NCBI RefSeq assembly: GCF_002161555.1
Contig: NZ_NFHZ01000012.1
Coordinates: forward strand, 1-64,000
DNA: 64,000 nt
DNA from: Barnesiella sp. An55
GTDB taxonomy: Bacteria; Bacteroidota; Bacteroidia; Bacteroidales; Barnesiellaceae
Direction of reading: 5' to 3'
Shown: positions 28,325 through 39,300 of the stretch, in pieces
Position numbering within the stretch: position 1 is the first letter of the stretch
Layout: each line of letters begins with the position of its first letter
Notes under the pieces: generated by a model
Told to the model about the DNA's origin: nothing
What the model saw: only the letters and a program-made list of their open reading frames with translations
Database searches by the model: none
Translations under genes and position numbers: made by a program

Positions 28325-30595
28325 TTACTGTTTTACCGGGGTGTTGCCCATTTCGATGACAATGCGCCCGCCTTTCATGATGTCGCTATGCATGAAGAAC
28401 GGCGATTCGAGCAGAATATTGTCGAGTCGGATGCTTTGGATGTACTTGTTGGTGCGCGAGTTGTTGTTGGCTACAATCTCGAATTTCTTGCCGTTCGACA
28501 AGCTGATGGTGACTTTGTCGAAGATGGGCCGGCCTACCGAATAGATGGGCGAACCGGGGCATACCTGGTAGAAGCCCATGGCGTTGAGTACATACCAGGC
28601 CGACATCTGTCCACAGTCTTCGTTGCCCGAGAGACCGTTGGGGTCGTCGAAGTATTGGGTATATAGAATCGTGTCGATAATTTGCTGCGTCTTCCACGAT
28701 TGGTTCACATAGTTGTAGAGGTGAGCAATGTGGTGGCTGGGCTCGTTGCCGTGGGCATATTGACCGATGAGGCCCGAGATGTCGGACGATACGAGATCGC
28801 CCTCGATTTTCGAGTCGGCTACGAAGAGCGAGTCGAGTCGGCCGATAAACTGTTCCTGTCCGCCCATGAGCGATACGAGTCCGTCGATGTCGTGGGGGAC
28901 AAACCAGGTCCATTGCCAGGCCGTGCCTTCGCAATAGTCGTCGTTGCGGTGATCCGATGCGTGGGGATTGAACGGGGTGTGCCATTTGCCGTCGAGGTCT
29001 TTACCCCGCATGAAGTGAGTTTGAGCATCGTAGTAGTTGGCATACGACTGGCTCAGGGCTTTGTATTTTTCGTAAGTGGCGGTATCGCCTATGGCTTGGG
29101 CCAGTTGGGCAATGCACCAGTCGTTGTAGGCATACTCCAGCCCTTTGGCAACCGATTCGTTCTCTTTCTCATGAGGGATATAACCGATTTGATTTTTGTA
29201 ATATTTCGAGATGGGTACCAGGGCATTGACCATACGGCTCGGGGCGATGATGCCCGTTGTGTCGTAAACCGAACTTCTTATGCAGGCTTTGAGCAATTCG
29301 TGACCGTCGATCTTGTTGAATCCCTTCATGTAGGCATCGACAATGACGGGTACGGCGTGGTAGCCAATCATGGTAGCGGTATAGTTGCCGGCCAGTTCCC
29401 ACATGGGCAGGATACCGCCTTCGTGGTATTTTTCCATGAGCGACATCACCAGCTTGTCGTTCAACTCGGGTTGTGTGATGGTGAGCAGGGGATGCAGAGC
29501 TCTGAAGGTATCCCACAACGAATAAACGGTGTAGATCTCTTTACCCGGTTTGGTTTGATGAATCATTTGGTCGAGCCCGCGGTAGCGACCGTCGGCGTCG
29601 GAGAAGAGGCTGGGATGTATGGCCGTGTGGTAGAGGGCCGTGTAGAAAATCTGTCGCAGGGTTTCGTTGTCGGTCTCTACTTCGATAGTCCCCAGATAGT
29701 TGTTCCATTTCTCTTTAGCCTGCATGGCGATGCTGTCGAAGTCCCAATTGGGAATTTCGCTCTCGACATTGCGGCGGGCACCATCGATATCGACGGCCGA
29801 AATACCCACTTTCACGAGCACCTCTTCGTCTTTGGTGGTGGCAAACTGGAGCAGGGCTTTTTTCTGTTCCAGTTTATAGGGCTTGCCGTTGCGCGTGATA
29901 TCGATTACCGTATCGACAATATGGCAGGTAAAGGGCTTGGAAAATTTCATGTAGAAGCCAATCGGTTGACTGTCGGCCCACCCTTTGGTGCGTTTCCAGC
30001 CTACGATTTCGGTATCGCTCAAGGGGTTGAGTTTCATGTCGAGATTCTCTTGTCCCTGGAGACTGTAATCGAGGTCAACGATGAAGCCGGCCTGCTGGCT
30101 CTCGGGAAAGTGATAGCGGTGCATGGCGGCCCGTTCGGTCGCCGTCAGTTCGGCTTTGACGTGGTAGCGGTCGAGCACGACCGAGTAATAGCCCGGTGTA
30201 GCCTTTTCGCTGCTGTGCGAGAAGGGCGAGGCATAGGCCGTTTGCTGGCTTTCGGCACCCAGGTATTGATAGTCTTGTTTGCCCACGGTAGGCATCAGCA
30301 GAATATCGCCGTAATCGCCGCACCCGGTACCGCTCAGGTGGGTGTGGGAGAAGCCGTTGATAGTGCTGTCGGAGTAGTGATATCCCGAGCAGGCGTCCCA
30401 CTCATAGATGCGGGTATCGGGACTCGGTTGTATCATTCCGTGCGGCACCACTGCACCGGGGAAGGTGTGTCCGTGACCGCCCGTCCCGATGAACGGATTC
30501 ACAAAATCGGAATATTGTAACTGGGTTTCCGATGTATTGGAACAGCCCGAAAATAGAAGCAGTCCCAGTCCCAGCCAAAGCGTTGCTCGTTTCAT
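28325..30595 (-). CDS. GH92 exo-alpha-mannosidase lipoprotein
   Basis: Second GH92 of the locus, 756 aa, with a lipobox at C18 (LLFSGCSN) and therefore anchored to a membrane. YSDFVNPFIGTGGHGHTFPG, GFSHTHLSGTGCGDYGDIL, WDTFRALHPLLTI and the C-terminal GNEDCGQMSAWYVLNAMGFY are the strong family signatures. It keeps the GNEDCGQMSAWY form while the other GH92 has [11 protein letters not shown], so the two probably attack different alpha-mannosyl linkages of the N-glycan. It stands 43 nt before the GH20 pair and 57 nt after GH84. Confidence 0.95.
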   Translation of the reverse strand: MKRATLWLGLGLLLFSGCSNTSETQLQYSDFVNPFIGTGGHGHTFPGAVVPHGMIQPSPDTRIYEWDACSGYHYSDSTINGFSHTHLSGTGCGDYGDILLMPTVGKQDYQYLGAESQQTAYASPFSHSSEKATPGYYSVVLDRYHVKAELTATERAAMHRYHFPESQQAGFIVDLDYSLQGQENLDMKLNPLSDTEIVGWKRTKGWADSQPIGFYMKFSKPFTCHIVDTVIDITRNGKPYKLEQKKALLQFATTKDEEVLVKVGISAVDIDGARRNVESEIPNWDFDSIAMQAKEKWNNYLGTIEVETDNETLRQIFYTALYHTAIHPSLFSDADGRYRGLDQMIHQTKPGKEIYTVYSLWDTFRALHPLLTITQPELNDKLVMSLMEKYHEGGILPMWELAGNYTATMIGYHAVPVIVDAYMKGFNKIDGHELLKACIRSSVYDTTGIIAPSRMVNALVPISKYYKNQIGYIPHEKENESVAKGLEYAYNDWCIAQLAQAIGDTATYEKYKALSQSYANYYDAQTHFMRGKDLDGKWHTPFNPHASDHRNDDYCEGTAWQWTWFVPHDIDGLVSLMGGQEQFIGRLDSLFVADSKIEGDLVSSDISGLIGQYAHGNEPSHHIAHLYNYVNQSWKTQQIIDTILYTQYFDDPNGLSGNEDCGQMSAWYVLNAMGFYQVCPGSPIYSVGRPIFDKVTISLSNGKKFEIVANNNSRTNKYIQSIRLDNILLESPFFMHSDIMKGGRIVIEMGNTPVKQ

Positions 30596-30652
30596 GTCTT
30601 TTATTTATAAAGTGTTTGTATTCTTTCTTGTTTATGATTCTAAACTGCACAG

Positions 30653-33600
30653 TTACCACACGATTTTGTGGGTCGAGCAATTCTGTTTTTCGTCGGTTGC
30701 CTGTACGATGAGAACCCTCGGCATGGTTGCATCGAGTGTCATCTCGAAGGTGGTGCCGTTGGGGGTGGTGCGAGCTACGATTCTACCGCTCAGGTCGCAC
30801 AGGGTGAGGCTCGTGATATTGCAGCTGGCCTGTACATGGAGGCGATTGTCGCGAGTATAGAGTTTCAACCCGTCGGCACTCGTCTGTTCGATGGTGGTAG
30901 CCGAGCTCGGTTTCTCTACATAGGGAGTACCGCAGGGAAGTATCTCGTGCAGGTTGGGTATGTTCTCTTCGTTCCACTCGATTTTTACGCCCGTGACCAG
31001 CTTCATCTCGTGGGTGTCGATGACGGTGCAGAGCGAGTTGAGGTGGCCCATCTCGATCCAGTCGGTACCGTCGTTGACATAGATGGTGGGTAACTCGTAG
31101 CGACTGTCGAAGGTGGTGTTGTGGAAAATCTCGATCGATTCGATGTTGATATTCTCGATAAAGTAGTGCTCGATGTACCCGGCTGTTACGGGTTGGTAGT
31201 AGGTCGAGAGGTCTTTATCGGAGAGGGTGGCAATCTGCACGCCATTTTGGTCGGTCGTTTGGGTATCTTTGGAGGCCATCTCCGACTTGAACTCGGCCAC
31301 TTGCAGCCAGTAACTGCCGGTAACGCTGCGAATGATAAAGCGAACGTAGCGGGCTGTTTGCCCGTTGGCATTGCAGGTGAACGAACGTGAAGAGTCGAGG
31401 TAGTTACTGGTAAACTCGGCTATTTGGGTCCACTCGGTGTTATCGTTCGATATCTCGATGGCTGCCGTTCCCGAGAGCTGGTCGGTCTCGGTAAAGGTGA
31501 TTGTGATTTCGTATTGAGGTTGCGAGGTGGGGTAGGTGAGCATGATGTATTGTCCCTCGGCCTGTGAGTTGCTGCTCCAGAAGAACGAGGAGGGGTTTCC
31601 GTCGATTACCCGTTCGATGCTGTAGCTTTGGTACTGCGGCATGTTGGTCGATACGGTGGGATCGCTGGTTACCGCAGAGAAGAGGCACGAACCGGCCAAC
31701 CGGTCGGTCCCGACGGTCACCTGCTCGTCGGAGGTGTTTTTGATGCGTATATAGGCTGCTTTTTGCTCGGTAACAGGCAATTGTACGGGAGTCCATTGCT
31801 TGCCGTTTTCCGATACTTCGACTTCGATGCCCGGGTTGAACGAGGTGGCCGGTACATCTATTTTCTCGAGGTTGCCAAAGTAGATACCCACATATTCATC
31901 GCTGTCGAGCGTGAGGTCGGTCAATCCGTTCAGTTCAAACGAGGTGGTTTCTATGGACAGGTTTACGCCTTGCAGCTCCTCAATGTTCGAGATTACCTGC
32001 GGGTTGTCTTTTTCGGGCCACAAACCCGGTATGTTGTTGCCTATCTTCTCGATGAGGAAATCGGCAAACGGACGCAAGTGACTGTCGCCCGGTTTGGCTT
32101 CGTAGAGTTGCTCGTAGGTCGATGTCCCATATCCCTCAAGCGCACTGACCAGATAGGTCGAGTCGTTGCTCATGCCGGTATATAGTTTTTTCAGATTCAG
32201 GTATTTTTCCCAACCTTCGGCTCGCGACATGGTACTTCCGTTTTCGAGCATATCGAGGGCGTCGAGTGCAATGGTGCTGATCATTTTCAGTTTGGCGTTC
32301 CAGCAGCGAATATCGTTGTACATCAGTCGGTAGTCACGTTGCTCGCTATCTTTCAAGGTTTCGATATAGGTACATGCCTCTTTGAGGTTCCCCAACTCAG
32401 TGCGCAGCTGGGCTGCCTGGGAGGGGAATGTCTCGCCACCGTAGTCGGCCATGAAGCCGTCGTAGAGGGCAATCATCTCGTCGTCTTCGACCAGTGTATT
32501 GGAGAATCGGGCAAAGCATTTGAGGGCTTCGGCCGTTTGCGTATCACCCGGTAGTGCAATGCGTGCGAAGACATCTTCCCAGTTCTGGTGTACGTCGAAC
32601 GCGTCGGGGTTCCAGCTGTAGTCGGCAGCACCGAAGAGGGCTACTTTCGAGGCTTGTGCCTGGCTCATGGGGTTCAATACGAGTCCGTTGAGGGTGTTGA
32701 TGGCCCCCGGGGTCTCGATGGTCCAGTGGGTGGTGAGTTCGCGCATGTAGATGCGATCGTCGTGGTCATCGTTTACGGGGTTGTTCCACCACATGACCGG
32801 GTTGCGGCCCACGCGGCTGGCCATATCGTTGATGGCCGAAGCTCTGATGTTGGAGAAGCAGTCATATCCGGTGAAGGCGATGACGACCTCGCTATCGATA
32901 TTTTTCAGGTCATAAAGGGTGTAGGAACCTCCATAGTTGAGGGCATAGGCTGTGGGGACGAAGAAGAGGGGCGCTATTTCGTCGTCGGGATCGTCGGTGA
33001 CGAAACGTGCGCGCAACCGTTTTTGAGTACGGTCGGCCAAGTGAGCCTGCATACTGCCGTTGGGGGTATAGTTCATGTCGTCGATAAATACGCCGAATCC
33101 TCGCACGCCAAGACTGTAGAGATGCTCAAATTTGGTCATGAGAGCGTCGATGCCCATGTTCATCTGTGTGGTGTCTGAGAAGCTGATGCCTTGTTGTAAA
33201 GCGGGGTGTGCTGCCCAGATGAAATCGACATGGCAGGCTTTGGCCGCCTGGGCCATGGTGCGCAGGTCGTCCTGGGTAATCATGCCAAAGAAGCGTTGTT
33301 GCTCGGTGAGCGAGGTGGGATATTCGTCGCGCCAGTTTCCCAGGTGATAGGGGTCTGACTTGGGACCGTAGATAAACACGTTCATCTTGAAACGTTTGCA
33401 GAATTCAAAGAGGCTGATGCGGTTCTCGACCGAGTAGGGATGACCGTAGAAACCCTCTACGATTCCCCGATATTGAGTGTGGGAATAGTCTTCAAAAGTA
33501 ATTTGACGGATGGTGTTTCCGCCGGCTTGCTCGAAAATTTGTTCGAGTGTGGCAAAGGCATAGTATTCCGAGCCTTTGTCGTTACCCAGGATGACGATGT

Positions 33601-33997
33601 CGCCATAGGGGTGGAGGTTGTTGATTTGCAACAGATAGGGGTCGAACTTGTTGTCGCCCGCATCGAATACGGCGAGGGGCAGATTGTGTTCGGTGGCATA
33701 TTGAGCGGCAGCTCCGTCGGAGCCGTTTGTACCGAGATACAGGTTGGTTGCGGTTTGCGATGCTTCGTTGGAGTAGGAGAAGGTGTATCCTGCTCTCTCG
33801 AGCACTTCTTCCATGCGGTTGCGGGTTACTTCGCCGATACTGCTTTCGCAGATGACATTAATTTGGGTAGAGAGTTCTACCGAGTTCCCTTCCTCAACGA
33901 CCTTTTGCGGAATAGGATATATGGTATAGGTTTGTGCTTGACTGCAAAGAATGGAGCCCGAAATAAATAGAGTAAGCAGGGTAAAAATGTTTTTCAT
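30653..33997 (-). CDS. GH84 beta-N-acetylglucosaminidase, secreted, multidomain
   Basis: Family 84 enzyme (BtGH84/NagJ-like) removing beta-GlcNAc, 1114 aa. After a signal peptide (CSQAQ, not a lipobox) come a GH20b-like domain (about 20-155), the catalytic domain with YRGIVEGFYGHPYSVENR and the catalytic aspartates D306-D307 in GFGVFIDDMNY, a helical region (about 480-640), and two discoidin-like modules (about 740-1010). The last about 80 residues (LTLCDLSGRIVARTTPNG ending in STHKIVW) look like a type A T9SS sorting domain, implying surface delivery by T9SS rather than as a lipoprotein. BtGH84 homologues act on O-GlcNAc and small chitobiose-type substrates. Confidence 0.93.
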   Translation of the reverse strand: MKNIFTLLTLFISGSILCSQAQTYTIYPIPQKVVEEGNSVELSTQINVICESSIGEVTRNRMEEVLERAGYTFSYSNEASQTATNLYLGTNGSDGAAAQYATEHNLPLAVFDAGDNKFDPYLLQINNLHPYGDIVILGNDKGSEYYAFATLEQIFEQAGGNTIRQITFEDYSHTQYRGIVEGFYGHPYSVENRISLFEFCKRFKMNVFIYGPKSDPYHLGNWRDEYPTSLTEQQRFFGMITQDDLRTMAQAAKACHVDFIWAAHPALQQGISFSDTTQMNMGIDALMTKFEHLYSLGVRGFGVFIDDMNYTPNGSMQAHLADRTQKRLRARFVTDDPDDEIAPLFFVPTAYALNYGGSYTLYDLKNIDSEVVIAFTGYDCFSNIRASAINDMASRVGRNPVMWWNNPVNDDHDDRIYMRELTTHWTIETPGAINTLNGLVLNPMSQAQASKVALFGAADYSWNPDAFDVHQNWEDVFARIALPGDTQTAEALKCFARFSNTLVEDDEMIALYDGFMADYGGETFPSQAAQLRTELGNLKEACTYIETLKDSEQRDYRLMYNDIRCWNAKLKMISTIALDALDMLENGSTMSRAEGWEKYLNLKKLYTGMSNDSTYLVSALEGYGTSTYEQLYEAKPGDSHLRPFADFLIEKIGNNIPGLWPEKDNPQVISNIEELQGVNLSIETTSFELNGLTDLTLDSDEYVGIYFGNLEKIDVPATSFNPGIEVEVSENGKQWTPVQLPVTEQKAAYIRIKNTSDEQVTVGTDRLAGSCLFSAVTSDPTVSTNMPQYQSYSIERVIDGNPSSFFWSSNSQAEGQYIMLTYPTSQPQYEITITFTETDQLSGTAAIEISNDNTEWTQIAEFTSNYLDSSRSFTCNANGQTARYVRFIIRSVTGSYWLQVAEFKSEMASKDTQTTDQNGVQIATLSDKDLSTYYQPVTAGYIEHYFIENINIESIEIFHNTTFDSRYELPTIYVNDGTDWIEMGHLNSLCTVIDTHEMKLVTGVKIEWNEENIPNLHEILPCGTPYVEKPSSATTIEQTSADGLKLYTRDNRLHVQASCNITSLTLCDLSGRIVARTTPNGTTFEMTLDATMPRVLIVQATDEKQNCSTHKIVW

Positions 33998-34168
33998 CGC
34001 TGATGTATAATTTATAAAGCGTCTTGTTTTTCTATGGAAATATGTGCCTGTTTTATGTGAAAGTACGGATAATATCGTTGGCTTTTCATGGTTAAGGGGG
34101 ATCTTATGAAATCGAGTGGATTATTGTCTCGTAGTCCCCGTCTTCATTTTGGCTTTTATTTTTGAAAA

Positions 34169-34203
34169 GCGCCCCGCACTCGCGAGAGTCGGGTACGGGG
34201 CGC
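34169..34203 (-). terminator. Terminator between the LamG protein gene and GH84
   Basis: GCGCCCCG and CGGGGCGC with further pairing inside (ACTC/GAGT), followed on the minus strand by TTTTCAAAAAT. It lies just after the stop at 34219 and may reduce expression of the downstream PUL enzymes relative to susCD. Confidence 0.65.
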
Positions 34204-34218
34204 ATGACAAAGGATTGA

Positions 34219-36252
34219 TTATTTCTTGAAACGTATAATCTTGTGGTTGTCACCCATCGAAACCTTGGCCAGGTAAATACCAGTGGGCAGGTTGGAGAGG
34301 TCGGCAGCCGGTTCGGCAGTTTCGGCAACGGCGCTACCCAGCAGGTTGTAAACTACTGCGGTTGCACCCTCGGGCATATAGAGCACGTTGTTGCTGAAGT
34401 AGATGGTCTCGGCAGCTACCTCTTCGATACCCGAAGCCAACGAGAAGGCAACATTAACGGTTACATCTTCGGTCCCTACTTGAATAGGATCGGTTACGTT
34501 TTCGAGAGCTTCACCGTTTACCATAACCGAGTTGATTTCGTAGGTGTCGCCTTGGTTTACGGCATAGAGGTTGCTGTAGGTCTTTACGGCGGCAGGCGAC
34601 TCGGTCAAGGCTACATGGTAGCGTTGCAGTTCATAGGCAGCGTCTTCTTCGGCAGGCGTGTTGTAGGTTATGTTTACCGTTTCACGGCCGTTGGTCTTTT
34701 GAATGGCTGTTGCCATGGGGAAGTTGTTGCTGGAGAGAGCTCCATTTTTGCGATAGTAGGCATCTACATCGCCGGCCAGGTTCTCGATCGTTGTGCTTGT
34801 GGCCGATTCGGGACGATAGTAGGCTACCAGTCCTTCGGGAATTTCGTTGAAGCCATACATCGAGGCTTTGATCTCCTCGGGGGTAAGCGTCTTGTTCCAG
34901 AGTTGAACCTCTTCTACTTTCGAAGCCATCTGGTTGTATTTCGAGTCACCGATAGCAAAGTCGCAAGCATCGTAGAGCAGAGCCAAACCACCTTGTTCTA
35001 CCTCTTGCGAGAGGGCCTCTTCGCCGTTTTTGTAAACCTTGAAGGTCTTTCCGTTGTTGCTGGTTACCAGCGAAATGAAGGCAAATTCACCGGGATAGAG
35101 CGTAGTCGTTTCTGATACGGCCGGAGCTGCAGCACCGGGACAACCGGTTGAGCTGCCATCCCAATAACGATACCACACGGCCAGTTTGCCGTTTTGTACA
35201 CCTACACCATAGGAACCTTCTACATTCCAGGTGATGCTGTTTTGTACGTGACCCATGAATACACCGTTGTAGGCCATAGGCGAAATCCAGGCCGAGAAGG
35301 TGTAGTTGCGCGAACGTTGGTCGCTCGATACCTGGTTTTGCTCGGTATTGTGCGTGCCCAGAGCCGTATCGCTGAATCGCAACTGAGCCTCTTCGCTTCC
35401 GTAGCCGGGAGCCGACATCAACATGGCGTCGCCCGTGGTGGCCAGCTGTTTGAATTCGGCAGAGAAGTTGGCAGCGGCGGTTACCATATATGTAGAGTTA
35501 GGATAGATTTCGTCGTTGTTCTTTACCGATACCAGTTCGTAGCCACTGTTGGGGGTAGCGGTGATGGTCAGTACGGTACCCTCGGCAACTTCAGTACCCG
35601 AAGTAAGGGCAGTTTCGCCGTTCTTGATTGAGAGCGTTCCGTTCTCGGGGGTGGTAAAGTTGATGGCATATCTCTGGATATTCGATTTTACGGTTATCTT
35701 CACGTCGTAGTAAGTACCCTCGGCGTAGGTCCCGTCATAGGTGGTGACGTTGTCGGTTCCACCGATGAACATCATACGTAGCAGATAGACGGTACCCTCT
35801 TCGGCCGAAGCAGGAACCGTGAACGAGGGAAGCGTACCCTCCGAGACTTTGGTAGCTCCATCTTCAACATATACCGTTACACCGGTAGTATGATTCTCAA
35901 ATCCACCGTTTCCCGAGTTACCGCAGAGGATAAGGCGGGTCATCTCTTTCGTTTCGTTGGCATCGCAGAAGGTAACGAATTGTCCCCACCACGTGTCGAT
36001 ATTGATGGTGAGATCTACTTTGCTACCCGGAGCAACCAGTAATTCTTGTGCGATTTTTCCAGTGGGTTCTTTAGGAATAGAGATGCTGTTCAGGTCTTCC
36101 AAGGCACCCGATGTACTGAATGATACAATGTTTCCCACATTACCTACTCCGTTTGTATAAGTAGGAGCATCGTACCCGTCGAGCGGGTTTTGAGCATTTG
36201 CCAGGGCTCCGCCCAGCAGAGCCGTAAGCATCAAAAGGTAAAGTTTTTTCAT
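34219..36252 (-). CDS. Secreted LamG-domain protein with T9SS-like tail, candidate surface glycan-binding protein
   Basis: 677 aa, no catalytic motif seen. Signal peptide ending LANAQ; an N-terminal beta domain (about 25-190); a B-repeat-like segment (about 195-265: INFTTPENGTLSIKNGE, LTITATPNSGYELVSV); a concanavalin/LamG domain (about 275-480: NYTFSAWISPMAYNGVFMG, EVQLWNKTLTPEEI); a short beta domain; and a C-terminal type A T9SS-like sorting segment (AVVYNLLGSAVAE, LPTGIYLAKV, IIRFKK). Its place after GH85 in the N-glycan PUL suggests it binds host glycans or glycoproteins at the surface, the role a SusE/F-type protein plays elsewhere; no SusE/F gene is present. This role is inference. Confidence 0.75.
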   Translation of the reverse strand: MKKLYLLMLTALLGGALANAQNPLDGYDAPTYTNGVGNVGNIVSFSTSGALEDLNSISIPKEPTGKIAQELLVAPGSKVDLTINIDTWWGQFVTFCDANETKEMTRLILCGNSGNGGFENHTTGVTVYVEDGATKVSEGTLPSFTVPASAEEGTVYLLRMMFIGGTDNVTTYDGTYAEGTYYDVKITVKSNIQRYAINFTTPENGTLSIKNGETALTSGTEVAEGTVLTITATPNSGYELVSVKNNDEIYPNSTYMVTAAANFSAEFKQLATTGDAMLMSAPGYGSEEAQLRFSDTALGTHNTEQNQVSSDQRSRNYTFSAWISPMAYNGVFMGHVQNSITWNVEGSYGVGVQNGKLAVWYRYWDGSSTGCPGAAAPAVSETTTLYPGEFAFISLVTSNNGKTFKVYKNGEEALSQEVEQGGLALLYDACDFAIGDSKYNQMASKVEEVQLWNKTLTPEEIKASMYGFNEIPEGLVAYYRPESATSTTIENLAGDVDAYYRKNGALSSNNFPMATAIQKTNGRETVNITYNTPAEEDAAYELQRYHVALTESPAAVKTYSNLYAVNQGDTYEINSVMVNGEALENVTDPIQVGTEDVTVNVAFSLASGIEEVAAETIYFSNNVLYMPEGATAVVYNLLGSAVAETAEPAADLSNLPTGIYLAKVSMGDNHKIIRFKK

Positions 36253-36302
36253 AAATCAAAAAAGCTATTAAGGATTAAAGATTAAAAGTGATTTATGTAA
36301 TT

Positions 36303-36337
36303 AACTCCACCGCACACCTGGAGCATGCGGTGGAGTT
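36303..36337 (-). terminator. Hairpin after the GH85 gene
   Basis: A perfect 12-bp stem (AACTCCACCGCA and its complement) with an 11-nt loop, 14 nt after the GH85 stop. Only a weak T/A-rich stretch follows on the minus strand, so it may be a partial terminator or an mRNA-stabilising structure. Confidence 0.55.
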
Positions 36338-36350
36338 GAATTGCCAATAA

Positions 36351-39300
36351 TTACTCGGCTACTACTTTGAGTGTTCTGATACGTTTGTTGTCTTTCGAAA
36401 CAGCAACGTAGTAAACACCTTTACCGCCGTTGATATTGAGCGTGCAGATTTCGCCGGCCATAGCCTCGTGTTTGCGGGTTGTTACCAGGCGACCCTGTGC
36501 GTCATATACGTCGATTACATAGTTGCCATCGGCAGCAAATTGCAGGTTCACGTTGTCGATGAAGGGGTTGGGATATACGGTGAGGTTGTTCACCAGGTTG
36601 TCCTCAACGCCCGATCCTTCGAGAACTACCACGATGTACTCGTCTTTGGTCTTCGAGTCCGAACCCCAGCCGTTGGTCAATGTGAGCGTTACGCTGTATT
36701 TACCGTCTTTGCTGAAGGTGGCCGTAGCGTTGTCGCCATTGTTCACTACCTCGGCATCGGGGATGGTGAAAGCCGATGTTGTCGTGATAGGCATAGTACC
36801 CGACATGGCGGGGTTACCCTCTACGTTGATGTTGGCAGGCAGGAGGTTTTCTTCGTTGAGCGAAGTGTTTTCACCGCCCGAACCTCTGATTTCTACGTAA
36901 GATGCTTTGCTGGTTGTCGAGAGAGTACCTTTGTTTTCGAAGGTCTTGTCGGCATCGTTGTAGTCGTCGCTTTCGAACGTCCAGTAACCTTTCAGGTCGC
37001 TGGGAATCTCACGACCGTAGTATCCCTTCATGGCATCTACTACTTCGGTATCGCTCAAGGCTTTGTGCCATATTTGTACATCGTCGATGGTGCCTGTGAA
37101 TCCAGCATAGTACACGCGCGATCCACCGATGAAGATGGGAGCCTCGGCTACAGCGCCCGTACCACCGTTGAGGTCAGAATAAGTGAGTTTGGGATATTCG
37201 GCTTCGCCCGTTTTCTTACCGTTGAAATAGATGCGTTGTTTGCTACCGTCGTAGGAAATCAATACATGCGTCCATTGGTTCTCGCTCAAGCTGTAACCAT
37301 CGGTCATACAGTTGGGGTTGGGGTTTTCGTGTCTGTTACCGCCTCCACCTACTTGATCTACATAGGTATTACCACCATACATGGTGTAGGAGAGGACATT
37401 GGCATCACGCTCTTTTTTACCATCAGCGTCATACTTCTCGGGCCATACATCGAGCCAGAATGTTCCCCAGTTGTTGTGCGGCCAGTGAATATCCAGGTCT
37501 CTTTGTCCCATGAGTCCCATAGCGTGTTGGGCATAGGTGAACTTCTCGGGCTTGATCCACAAGGCGATGGTGTATTGGTTTTGGTTCATCGGCAGGAACT
37601 CGGCAGGGATACGGAAGATATAGGGGTCGTCGATACGAAGACCGCGCGATACGGTACCTTCGCCTTTGTTACCGGTGTAGCTCAGCGTGACTTCTTCGTC
37701 GGCACTGGTTACGTTGGTCTTCGAAGCCGTGAAATCTTCAATCGAGGGAATCGATCCTGTGCTCTCGGGAGAGATTTGGATGTAGCCACGATACATGAGT
37801 GTGCTCAAATCGAAGTTGGTTATTTTCACATCGTAATAGCCTTCGTCTTGGAGCGTGGTGGTAAATGATTTTCCTCCACTTTGAGAAGCAACAGCGTTAC
37901 CGCCCGTGGTGGCATTGATAATTTCCCAAACGTAAGGAGCTTCCTGGTTGGGGTCGATGAGCGAGAGGGTGAACTCTTCGCCGGCCTTGATCACGGCTTT
38001 GTCGCATACGATACCATCGACCAGCGTCAGATCGGTTGTCATGTAGTTGGTCCAGGTGATGGCGCTCTTGGTTACACCGTCGGGAGCTACGGCGCAAACA
38101 CCTACGCGGTAGTCGGTCACTTCGGTATTGGCCGATACGGGAGCACTTACTACATAGTGGGCCCACGACGAGGTGGTACCGCAGAGGATAGGATCTTCGC
38201 CTTGTGCCTGTACATATACTTCGAAGTACCAGGTATCTACATCTTCGTTATAGACGGGGATAGAGGGATCGGCGTCGTTTTTGGTCGATGCGCAGTCCCA
38301 GCTGAACTTGAAGTCGAGCGAGTTGTAGGTACGTTTTTTCAGGATATTGTTTTCGGCCGTTGTGATGGTGGGTTGTACCGGAGCAAACGTTTTGGCGGGG
38401 ATGATAGACATCTCGCCGATGAGGATTTCGTAGTTGGCCGGGGTATTCTCAAACTTGAGGCCGACGAGAGCTACATTACCGTTCATGCCGATTTCAGAGG
38501 CTTTGGCCGAAATCTTGGTCCAAGCGCCTTCTTGAGCACCTGTGATATCGCAGTAGTGGAGTTGATCTTCGCTACCTACAAACGACCAGAAGAGTTTCAT
38601 GTGGGTATCGGTACCGCTTTTCAGTTTGACAACCATCGATACGTCGTCGCTCTCCGACACGTTGAAGTTGGTCTTGAACAAGCGTACGTTCGATACTGCG
38701 GTTGCACCGCTGAACTGCATGGACGAACCGGCAAACCAGGCGTCGTCGAAGGTGAAGCCACAGGTGATGGGATCGTTGGGTACGTTCTTGTTGTCGTCGG
38801 TGATCCACCAGCGCCAGGTGGGCAGGTAGTCTTGTACACCCACGTTGAACCATTTGTGGTTGAAGGTTACCTGGCCTTCGTTGCGGAAGGTCTTACCATT
38901 GCCCAAGCAGAAACGGGTAACGAACGGCAACTCTTGCAGTACGCTTCGTGCGGGCAGGAACTCGGCGATACCATGGAATTGTTTCATACCAGCCTCGCTT
39001 GAGCTGGCTACGTTGCTATTGATAGCCGGGCGGTTGGCCGGGTTGCGGTTACCTCCCGAGAATACTTGTTCCTGTTTTATCAAGTAGCAGGCCTGTACGG
39101 CTTCGTCGCCCGAACCGAACTCCGACGAGTTTTGGTAAATCATGTTGGTGGTGTGGTTACCCCAGAAGGCGATAGATGCCTTGGAGTTCTTGACATCCCA
39201 CCAGTTACCATAGCTAAGCCATTTGCCTTGGATATCATATCCGGCATATACGGTATAGGGGTCGGCTCCAAGACCTTCGGCATAATTGGCCGAGTTGGCT

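Noticed and set aside
30653-33997. GH84 gene as a hyaluronidase or as a protein O-GlcNAcase of known target
   Set aside because: The motifs support the family, not a specific substrate; the PUL context suggests GlcNAc from glycans but does not prove it.
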